5,254 nucleotides of DNA from an uncultured Eubacterium sp. (GTDB lineage: Bacteria; Bacillota; Clostridia; Lachnospirales; Lachnospiraceae), in NCBI GenBank assembly GCA_947573465.1, contig CANPET010000142.1, forward strand, positions 1-5,254, in the 5' to 3' direction. Under the pieces are notes generated by a model. It ran no database searches. It worked only from the letters and a program-made list of their open reading frames with translations, and was not told the origin of the DNA. Shown here in pieces: positions 1-5,082 of this stretch. Numbering within the stretch: the first letter of the stretch is position 1; every line of letters starts with the position of its first letter. Both the position numbers and the translations under genes were made by a program.

Positions 1-1
1 G

Positions 2-1378
2 TTTGGCGAGGGAGTAATTATTGGTGTGGCTGACAGTGGTATAGATTACACGAATCAGGCGTTTCGAAATGCTGATGGAACGACAAGGATTCTAAAGTTA
101 TGGGATCAGGTAACAGACACTGTCTTTGATGAAGCACAGATTAATGAGGCACTGCTCAGTGATAATCCCTATGCGATTGTTAATTCCAGAGATATATCCG
201 GTCATGGTACGCATGTAGCAGGAATCGCAGCGGGAAATTATGCGGAGAACAAAACTCAAAACTTAGGAATTGCCACAAAGAGTAAACTGATTATTGTAAA
301 AATGGCAGAGCCTGCAGAAAATTCTTTTCCTAAAACGACACAACTAATGGAAGCAGTTGATTTTATTGTGAAACAGGCAAATGAATATGGAATGCCTTTT
401 GTCGTGAATATCAGTTTTGGTAATACTTATGGTTCTCATGACGGAACCTCTCTTTTATCTACCTATTTTGATTCAGTAATTGATGCGAACAGAATGGTAA
501 TGGCAATTGGTTCAGGAAATGAGGGAGACAGTGCAGGACATGCGGGAGGATATATCAATGTGAGTCGTGGAAATGTATCAGACAGGTCTTTAGACGAAAG
601 GAAAGATATTGAACTGCAGGTCTCCGAATATCAGGGAACTTTTGGCATACAGTTATGGAAAAATTATGTAGATGAATGGGGCATTCAGATAACGGCACCT
701 TCCGGTGATTCTACACCAATTATCAATAAGGATGGGTATATATTTACATATGAATTGGATGGGACAACAATGAAACTTTTGTACGGAACACCGAAACCGT
801 ACAGTAAATATCAGGAGGTATATATCAGTCTGATTCCGCAGAACAGATATGTAAAAAGTGGGATATGGAATATCAGTATCATTCCTGAGAGAACTGTTAA
901 TGGCAGATATGATTTATGGCTTCCGACCAGTGGTTCTATTAACGAAAATACAAGATTTCTTACACCGGACCCTTTTATAACGCTGACTGTTCCGGCAGGA
1001 ACAAGAAAAGCGATAACAGTAGGGGCATATAATGGGAATAATGATTCTATTGCATCGTTTTCGGGCAGAGGTTTCACAAGAGAGGACAATCAGATAAAAC
1101 CGGATATTGTTGCACCGGGGGTGAATATTGTATCAGCATCGAATACAGGCGGAACAACCATCAGAAGTGGTACATCTATGGCAACTCCCTTCGTGTCAGG
1201 CAGTGCGGCTTTGATGATGGAGTGGGGGATTGTGAGAGGAAATGATGCTTTTCTATATGGAGAAAAAGTTAAGGTGTATATGATTAGAGGAGCAAGACAT
1301 TTAGCAGGAATTAATGAATATCCAAGCGAACTGGCAGGATGGGGAGCGCTGTGTTTGAGAGATAGTTTGCCAGAGTGA
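2..1378 (+). CDS. Subtilisin-like S8 serine protease, CspA-like group (5'-truncated by window edge)
   Basis: Serine endopeptidase of the subtilase family. The frame is open from position 2 (FGEGVIIGVADSGID), so the gene starts upstream; the GTG at 26 is only an internal Val codon. All catalytic elements are visible: Asp in VADSGID (codon 32-34), His in GHGTHVAG (codon 203-205), oxyanion Asn in GSGNEG, and Ser in SGTSMATP (codon 1175-1177). About 220 residues separate the oxyanion Asn from the catalytic Ser, against roughly 66 in subtilisin. The extra stretch (about nt 575-985) is beta-rich, with features such as ITAPSGDSTP, GTPKPYS, SGIWNISI and GRYDLWLP, and matches the jelly-roll insertion of the clostridial Csp group. 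The end, with YPSELAGWGALCL before the TGA, looks like a natural C-terminus. There is no wall anchor or Ig-like tail. Around 100 N-terminal residues, including any signal or propeptide, are missing, so location is unknown. Clostridial CspB-type members process the spore lysin SleC; whether this one does cannot be told. It appears slightly richer in G+C than the genes downstream. Confidence 0.93.
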   Translation, partial: FGEGVIIGVADSGIDYTNQAFRNADGTTRILKLWDQVTDTVFDEAQINEALLSDNPYAIVNSRDISGHGTHVAGIAAGNYAENKTQNLGIATKSKLIIVKMAEPAENSFPKTTQLMEAVDFIVKQANEYGMPFVVNISFGNTYGSHDGTSLLSTYFDSVIDANRMVMAIGSGNEGDSAGHAGGYINVSRGNVSDRSLDERKDIELQVSEYQGTFGIQLWKNYVDEWGIQITAPSGDSTPIINKDGYIFTYELDGTTMKLLYGTPKPYSKYQEVYISLIPQNRYVKSGIWNISIIPERTVNGRYDLWLPTSGSINENTRFLTPDPFITLTVPAGTRKAITVGAYNGNNDSIASFSGRGFTREDNQIKPDIVAPGVNIVSASNTGGTTIRSGTSMATPFVSGSAALMMEWGIVRGNDAFLYGEKVKVYMIRGARHLAGINEYPSELAGWGALCLRDSLPE

Positions 1379-1382
1379 AAAA

Positions 1383-1410
1383 TTTAAAACTTATGGTTTA
1401 AAACTTATGG
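1383..1410 (+). repeat. Perfect tandem duplication of a 14-bp unit
   Basis: TTTAAAACTTATGG occurs twice back to back (1383-1396 and 1397-1410), right after the protease stop codon and 10 bp before the -35 box of the next gene. It could be a slippage or microduplication product, or a pair of same-orientation binding sites upstream of the promoter. No hairpin forms, so it is not a terminator. Confidence 0.9.
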
Positions 1411-1419
1411 TAATAGCGC

Positions 1420-1450
1420 TTGACAACCAGTAGGCTCATTGTGTTATAAT
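1420..1450 (+). promoter_or_regulatory. Sigma-A-type promoter with extended -10 for the 1499 gene
   Basis: A perfect -35 TTGACA (1420-1425) and a perfect -10 TATAAT (1445-1450) are separated by 19 bp, longer than the ideal 17. The -10 is preceded by TGT (1442-1444), an extended -10 element that can compensate for poor spacing. Transcription would begin near 1457, giving a leader of about 40 nt that holds the ribosome binding site. It shows that the 1499 gene can be transcribed independently of the protease. Confidence 0.8.
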
Positions 1451-1498
1451 TATATTATAAAAAAGATTTTTGTGTAAACGAAATATAAGGAGGCTAAT

Positions 1499-2350
1499 AT
1501 GAAGAAAATTATGAAAACATTTGCAATTCTATTTATTATTGCATTGTTAATGACGGGTGTAAGCATAGTTGGAACAGAATCAACAACAGTATCCGCAGCA
1601 ACAAAAGTGAAACTAAATAAAAAGAAAGCTACGCTTACTGTTGGTAAAACATTAACTTTAAAATTGAAAGGGACAAAGAAGAAAGTTAAATGGTCTTCAT
1701 CAAAGAAAAAGGTAGCAACTGTTTCAGCGAAAGGTAAAGTGAAAGCAAAGAAAAAAGGAAAAACTACGATTATAGCGAAAGTTGGTAAGAAAAAATACAA
1801 ATGTAAAATTACTGTGAAAAATAAGAGGGTGAAACCAGTTGCTCCTGCTATTACAGAAACGCAGATTTATAATAACAAAGTATTATTGAAAAATCATATA
1901 TTATTGAAAGGATTTTTTAATGATAAAGGAAATAAGGTCATAAGTATGACAATTCCAGTAGCAAATGATACTACTGTTTATAAGGTAGGAATTATCTATG
2001 AATTAGATATGGATAGATTTGGGTTTGTTTGTATATCTGAAAAGGAGAATATACAAACGGGTATAAATTTATATATGAATATGACCAATATGAGTGTTCC
2101 GGTTGAGTATGCAGAAGTGGACAACGCTGCAAAAACCGGTTTTAAAGCTACAGCTTCTCTGTTTCCTTCTACATATTCTAGGGATAAGAGTAAAATAGTG
2201 TTTAATCTATCCGATACTACGTCTTATTCCAATAAACAATCTGCATGTAATTTGGGATTGATGAATGCAGTAGTATTGTGGAACACTCTTTTAGACCGTG
2301 AATTGGGATTAAGTATTGAAGAAATAGGTTTTACAGCATTTTATCAATAA
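1499..2350 (+). CDS. Secreted Ig-like (Big_2) domain protein with an unrecognised C-terminal domain
   Basis: A 283-residue exported protein. The ATG at 1499 sits 5 nt after a perfect AAGGAGG (1487-1493). Residues 1-34 form a signal peptide: MKKIMK, a hydrophobic core FAILFIIALLMTGVSIVG, then TTVSAA with cleavage after Ala33 or Ala34. Residues about 35-107 form one bacterial Ig-like Big_2 domain, recognised by KWSSSKKKVATVS, the GKVKAKKKGKTTI turn and the final CKITV strand. It is extremely lysine-rich, which would suit binding to anionic wall polymers; that is inference. After a short VKPVAPAITE linker, residues about 118-283 form a second domain that I do not recognise, mixed in composition, with two Cys (178, 250) and a C-terminal segment LWNTLLDRELGLSIEEIGFTAFYQ. 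No LPXTG, LysM or choline-binding repeat is present, so surface retention is unclear. The gene has its own promoter upstream and an intrinsic terminator 72 bp downstream, and so is probably monocistronic. Confidence 0.9.
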   Translation: MKKIMKTFAILFIIALLMTGVSIVGTESTTVSAATKVKLNKKKATLTVGKTLTLKLKGTKKKVKWSSSKKKVATVSAKGKVKAKKKGKTTIIAKVGKKKYKCKITVKNKRVKPVAPAITETQIYNNKVLLKNHILLKGFFNDKGNKVISMTIPVANDTTVYKVGIIYELDMDRFGFVCISEKENIQTGINLYMNMTNMSVPVEYAEVDNAAKTGFKATASLFPSTYSRDKSKIVFNLSDTTSYSNKQSACNLGLMNAVVLWNTLLDRELGLSIEEIGFTAFYQ

Positions 2351-2421
2351 AGTTATAAAATCTATTAGAAAAAGTAGTAATCTTAAGAGAAATACAATAT
2401 TTTGATATAGTGATAATATGG

Positions 2422-2459
2422 AAATAGGAGGGATATATTTTGGAATCCCTCCTATTTTT
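2422..2459 (+). terminator. Rho-independent terminator of the 1499 gene
   Basis: A perfect 13-bp stem, AAATAGGAGGGAT (2422-2434) paired with ATCCCTCCTATTT (2445-2457), encloses a 10-nt loop and ends in a run of five T (2455-2459). It lies 72 bp after the stop codon at 2350. The stem is A/U-rich at its base, so weak termination on the minus strand, below the amidase remnant, is also possible. Confidence 0.88.
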
Positions 2460-2464
2460 ATTAT

Positions 2465-2530
2465 GGGTTGTGACCCTGTTGAACTCGCAAAGCGTGCGAA
2501 ATATAAACCACCCGTTTGACGGGTGGTCAT
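2465..2530. mobile_element. Three-hairpin cluster, possible end remnant of an IS200/IS605-type (TnpB) element
   Basis: Three hairpins follow one another. GGGT/ACCC (2465-2468 with 2473-2476) has a TGTG loop. TCGCA/TGCGA (2485-2489 with 2495-2499) has an AAGCG loop. ACCACCCGT/ACGGGTGGT (2507-2515 with 2519-2527) is a perfect 9-bp stem with a TTG loop, followed by CATGAT. A subterminal strong hairpin next to smaller ones is the architecture of IS200/IS605 ends and of the guide RNA scaffold made from the right end of TnpB elements. No transposase or TnpB reading frame is present, so at most this is a relic. It sits about 20 bp from the truncated end of the amidase pseudogene, as expected if an insertion or deletion removed the rest of that gene. 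The last hairpin has no T-run on the plus strand, which argues against a terminator. Family assignment is inference from structure; which end it represents cannot be decided. Confidence 0.4.
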
Positions 2531-2548
2531 GATTTACTTTGTATAGAT

Positions 2549-3166
2549 TTACCATTTTCCATCATTTTTAATTCCGATAGTACTGAGTTTGGACACAACT
2601 TTTTTGTCAAGAAGTTGTGTTTTCACACGTATTGTATCATTGTATCCAGATTTATATGCAGCCAAAGCATTAGAACCGGTGGTTTTTGATTTTTTGTCCC
2701 AATTGATATTCATACTGACTAAAAAATCAGCATCTAATCTTTGGGCATAATTGTTTCGTGATGTAAGACAATCCCCCAGATAAAGTGCTTCACAACATTT
2801 ATTCATTTCTCGGGTCATATAAACAGTAATATCTCCATATTCGTTTAATTTGCCTTTATATGTCTTTGCAATATCAAGTACAACCTGTTTTTCCTTTAAA
2901 CCATTAATTTCTTGCACCGGTATGTTTTGAACAATGTCCGGGATCTAATAAAATAATATTAGATTTTACCGGTGAGAGATTAGAAGTCGTGAAATTTGAT
3001 TCCTTTGTATTAGAAGGTTGTTCAGAATATTGTTCCTAGGATTGTCCCGAAGTCGGAGGGGCGTTACAGATTCTGTTGCATGAACAGGATATGCCAGAAA
3101 CAGCATTCCGCATTGAAGTGTAATAATTAAAGACATTAATATCAAAAGTTTTTGTATTTTCTTCAT
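2549..3166 (-). pseudogene. Decayed N-acetylmuramoyl-L-alanine amidase (Amidase_3), secreted type
   Basis: Remnant of a zinc-dependent amidase that would cleave the bond between MurNAc and the stem peptide of peptidoglycan outside the cell. ATG at 3166 follows an AAGGAG (3181-3176). A signal peptide is intact: MKKIQKLLILMSLIITL through AYPVHA, then TESVT. A one-base loss in the C-run at 3061-3058 (plus-strand GGGG) shifts the frame. The new frame reads a PPTSGQS/EQYSEQPSN linker interrupted by a TAG at 3038-3036, then IILLDPGHCSKHTGAR, the first zinc-ligand motif of the family. One extra base in the AAA at 2910-2908 shifts the frame back; without it the protein reads GAR-INGLKEKQVVLDIAK. The frame then continues through VYMTRE, YAQRLDADFLVSMNIN and KLSTIGIKNDGKW to a stop at 2549. 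The family's conserved SxHxN zinc histidine is Asn here (codon 2710-2708). The catalytic domain normally continues well past this point, including the catalytic Glu region, and that part is missing. No clear promoter is visible. Two indels alone could be sequencing errors, but the nonsense codon, ligand loss and truncation together indicate a real pseudogene. Confidence 0.85.
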
Positions 3167-3195
3167 TTTTTCATTCTCCTTGGGTGTATAACTGA

Positions 3196-3345
3196 ATATT
3201 AAAGGATATCACAACGGAAGAGATACTGTTATCAGAAAGGAACAGGAATGGACAACTGGGAAAGTATTTTGATAAGATGCAGACTAGTTTGACATTGGAT
3301 ATAAAGAAACAGATATTTTTTAATTCAAATATGAAATTTATATAA
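3196..3345 (+). other. Short orphan reading frame, possible gene fragment
   Basis: Between a TGA at 3193 and a TAA at 3343 the frame stays open for 49 codons, including RNRNGQLGKYFDKMQTSLTL. The composition looks protein-like, but there is no ATG near the beginning and no ribosome binding site, so it is not an intact gene. It could be the 3' scrap of a gene lost by rearrangement, or chance in A/T-rich DNA. I do not recognise it. Confidence 0.2.
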
Positions 3346-3373
3346 ATGAATTGATAAGTAGGGAGAAATGATG

Positions 3374-3413
3374 TTAGGTAGAATTAAATTTAGGAAATCT
3401 AATTCTAATCTAA
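3374..3413. repeat. Long imperfect inverted repeat (hairpin)
   Basis: TAGAATTA (3379-3386) pairs with TAATTCTA (3400-3407). Inside it, after one A/C mismatch, ATTT (3388-3391) pairs with AAAT (3395-3398) around an AGG loop. Outside it, TTAG (3374-3377) pairs with CTAA (3410-3413) across a small internal loop. This gives about 16 base pairs in total, all A/T-rich. No T-run follows on the plus strand, so it is not a normal terminator. Its function is unknown. Confidence 0.6.
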
Positions 3414-3419
3414 AAGTTC

Positions 3420-3437
3420 TAGGTGCAGTCTGACCTA
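3420..3437. repeat. Small inverted repeat (hairpin) next to the 3374 hairpin
   Basis: TAGGT (3420-3424) pairs with ACCTA (3433-3437). After a bulged G, CA pairs with TG around a GTC loop. An A-run follows on the plus strand. It belongs to a cluster of three inverted repeats lying between the amidase remnant and the promoter of the LRR gene. Confidence 0.45.
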
Positions 3438-3447
3438 AAAAAACGAA

Positions 3448-3459
3448 TGTAAATTTACA
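3448..3459. promoter_or_regulatory. Perfect 12-bp palindrome TGTAAATTTACA, candidate operator
   Basis: TGTAAATTTACA is a perfect dyad ending 22 bp before the -35 region of the promoter at 3482-3510. Length, symmetry and position suit a dimeric helix-turn-helix regulator acting on the LRR gene, as an activator site or an upstream operator. I cannot match it to a named regulator with confidence, and A/T-rich palindromes of this size can occur by chance. Confidence 0.4.
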
Positions 3460-3481
3460 CTGTCGTAAGGATATATTTTTA

Positions 3482-3510
3482 TTGTAGTTTAAATTATTAA
3501 TTGGTATAAT
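3482..3510 (+). promoter_or_regulatory. Promoter with extended -10 for the LRR gene
   Basis: A perfect -10 TATAAT (3505-3510) is preceded by TGG (3502-3504), an extended -10 element. A weak -35, TTGTAG (3482-3487), lies at the ideal 17-bp spacing. The start of transcription would be near 3517, giving a leader of about 158 nt before the ATG at 3675. The weak -35 fits a promoter that needs an activator, with the palindrome at 3448-3459 just upstream. I see no known riboswitch or terminator in the leader; only a weak 5-bp hairpin, TCAGA/TCTGA (3613-3628), is visible. Confidence 0.6.
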
Positions 3511-3674
3511 AAAGAAAAACGGAACGGACTAAAAATTAAATACAATAAGTAACCTAATCTATTGCCAGAAGAAACAGGGAATATTTATTGAAGGATTATT
3601 TTATATTTGTGTTCAGAATATTGTCTGAGGATTTTGTATAGATTTCAATTGTTTATCAAAGTGCAGGAGGGAGA

Positions 3675-4970
3675 ATGAAAATGAAAGTTTATGGTAAAAA
3701 GTTAGTTTGCAGGTTGTTAGTGGTAGTGATGGTTATATCTCTATTTCCGGCTATTTCAGCAGTTGGCTATGAATCTCAAACAGAAGATGGATGGAAGTAT
3801 AATAGGTTGAGCAATGGAAATATTGTAATTATTGGTTATGTGGGTGAAGAAACAAATGTAACGATTCCATCAGAGATTGAAGGAACAAGAGTTACCGCAA
3901 TTGGTGATTGGCAATACTTTAATAAACCGATAACAAGTATCACAATACCGAACAGTATTGAAGGTATTAGCATTTACTGGTTTTCAGGATTTCATAAGTC
4001 TGAAAACTGGCACAAATTAGAAAGTATAAATGTGGACAGTAATAATAAGAATTACAGTAGTGAGAATGGCGTTTTATATACAAAAGATAAATTGGAATTG
4101 TTGTCATATCCACAAGGGAAAAGTGGCAGTAGTTTTGTAATTCCGAACAGTGTCAAAAAAATAGGCTATTTTGCATTTACAAATTGTGTACAATTAACAA
4201 GAGTAATCGTTCCTAAGGGTGTTATGGAAATTTCCACCTGTGCGTTTAAAGGATGTAAAAGTTTAAAAGACATAACTATTCCAAACAGTGTGGTATTAAT
4301 AGGCGCAAATGCATTTAGGGATTGTGTCCAATTAACTAGAATAACCATTCCGAATAGTGTAACGGAAATTGACACCTGTGCGTTTATGGGATGCAGTAGT
4401 TTGACAGATATAACCATTCCGAACAGTGTTACAAAAATTTCCTGCTATGCTTTTGAGTACTGCACGAGTCTGAAGAGGGTAGTGATTCCTAAAAGTGTCA
4501 CATCAATAGGAAGTAATGCGTTTTATCATTGTAAAAAATTAAAAGAAGTTAAATTTATGGGGAAAAAACCAAAATTTTTTCCAGACAATCCATTTGAACA
4601 AAATCCGTCTGTATTTGAGCCTGTTTTTAATGATACCCACATCGACTTTATAATTTATTATCCGAAAAAATATGAGAAAAGTTGGAGTGATTATACATAT
4701 TATCGGAAAAAGCCATATTATTCGGTAAAGAAAATTAAAATCAATAAGAAAAAATTAACGATGAAAAAGAAGAAAAAACGGCAGTTGCGTTATATAATAA
4801 CGCCCAAAAGTGCTATGAATAAAGAGGTAAGATGGAAAAGCTCTAATCCAAAAGTAGCCACAGTTTCTAAGAAGGGAATTGTTAAAGCAAGAAAAAAGGG
4901 AAAATGTACAATTACAGTGATAACGAAAGATGGAAATAAAAAGGCAAGGTGTAAAGTTATTGTTAGATAA
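3675..4970 (+). CDS. Secreted BspA-like leucine-rich-repeat (LRR_5) protein with C-terminal Big_2 domain
   Basis: A 431-residue exported protein, probably a surface binding or adhesin-like protein. Residues 1-29 form a signal peptide: basic MKMKVYGKK, hydrophobic core LVVVMVISLFPAISA, cleavage probably after Ala29. Residues about 38-150 hold a degenerate first repeat region, with VTIPSEIEGTRVTAIG and ITIPNSIEG. Residues about 153-290 carry regular LRR_5 units of exactly 23 residues, marked by the pairs AF at 167, 190, 213, 236, 259 and 282 and the consensus C-xx-L-xx-I-x-IP-NSV-xx-I. A Cys recurs every 23 residues (171 to 286). A Tyr-rich linker leads to a Lys-rich Big_2 domain (about 352-431: VRWKSSNPKVATVS, GIVKARKKGKCTI) related to that of the 1499 gene. 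There is no LPXTG anchor, so retention may rest on the basic Big_2 domain; that is inference. AGGAGG (3665-3670) lies 4 nt from the ATG at 3675 and 10 nt from an in-frame ATG at 3681, so the start is uncertain by two residues. No convincing terminator follows the stop. Confidence 0.92.
   Translation: MKMKVYGKKLVCRLLVVVMVISLFPAISAVGYESQTEDGWKYNRLSNGNIVIIGYVGEETNVTIPSEIEGTRVTAIGDWQYFNKPITSITIPNSIEGISIYWFSGFHKSENWHKLESINVDSNNKNYSSENGVLYTKDKLELLSYPQGKSGSSFVIPNSVKKIGYFAFTNCVQLTRVIVPKGVMEISTCAFKGCKSLKDITIPNSVVLIGANAFRDCVQLTRITIPNSVTEIDTCAFMGCSSLTDITIPNSVTKISCYAFEYCTSLKRVVIPKSVTSIGSNAFYHCKKLKEVKFMGKKPKFFPDNPFEQNPSVFEPVFNDTHIDFIIYYPKKYEKSWSDYTYYRKKPYYSVKKIKINKKKLTMKKKKKRQLRYIITPKSAMNKEVRWKSSNPKVATVSKKGIVKARKKGKCTITVITKDGNKKARCKVIVR
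4185..4460 (+). repeat. Two tandem copies of a 138-bp (46-residue) LRR dimer
   Basis: Within the LRR array, 4185-4322 and 4323-4460 are more alike than neighbouring 69-bp single units. Both begin CVQLTR, both contain a TCAF-x-GC core (C189/C194 and C235/C240) and both carry DITIPNSV in the second half. At the DNA level they share stretches such as ACCTGTGCGTTTA and AACCATTCC/AACTATTCC. This suggests a recent two-unit duplication, and the array may vary in length between strains. Confidence 0.75.
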
Positions 4971-5008
4971 CTCATTTACAAGCATTAAATAAAATCACTT
5001 TATAGTTA

Positions 5009-5036
5009 TTGGAATTTTAACTTTTTTTGTTATAAT
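5009..5036 (+). promoter_or_regulatory. Promoter with extended -10 for the gene at 5083
   Basis: A perfect -10 TATAAT (5031-5036) is preceded by TGT (5028-5030), the same extended element, TGTTATAAT, as at 1442-1450. The likely -35 is TTGGAA (5009-5014), 16 bp upstream. A T-run (5022-5028) lies in the spacer. The leader would be about 40 nt. It indicates separate transcription of the last gene, although readthrough from the LRR gene is possible because no strong terminator lies between them. Confidence 0.72.
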
Positions 5037-5082
5037 ACCAATAGGAAAATTGAAAGGGCAAAAGCATAATAAGGAGGACTAT

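Noticed and set aside
811..1089. Minus-strand open frame of 92 codons inside the protease gene
   Set aside because: It lies opposite conserved protease sequence, has no ribosome binding site and resembles no protein; it is an antisense shadow.
1450..1800. Minus-strand Phe-rich open frame of 116 codons
   Set aside because: It is the complement of the lysine-rich signal and Big_2 coding sequence; AAA/AAG codons read backwards give Phe and Leu. Two similar frames at 4755-4985 have the same cause.
2309..2555. Two overlapping minus-strand frames across the terminator and hairpin cluster
   Set aside because: They run through the terminator and hairpins, have no ribosome binding site, and one ends inside the 1499 gene; non-coding structure explains the sequence better.
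2549..2917. Reading the amidase core as a separate gene starting at GTG 2917
   Set aside because: No ribosome binding site precedes it, and the upstream sequence in another frame supplies the missing LDPGH motif and signal peptide, so it is part of a frameshifted pseudogene.
3289..3317. Possible promoter TTGACA (3289-3294) with GATATT 17 bp downstream
   Set aside because: The -35 is perfect but the -10 is poor, and no gene starts nearby; a better promoter for the LRR gene lies at 3482-3510.
3613..3628. Small TCAGA/TCTGA hairpin in the LRR leader as an attenuator
   Set aside because: A 5-bp stem with no proper T-run is too weak to call.
4166..4417. Minus-strand open frame of 83 codons across the LRR repeats
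   Set aside because: It follows the repeat period of the sense gene and has no start signals; it is a shadow.
4131..4544. Regular repeats as a CRISPR array
   Set aside because: The repeats are coding, have a period of 69 bp without unique spacers, and translate to LRR_5 units.
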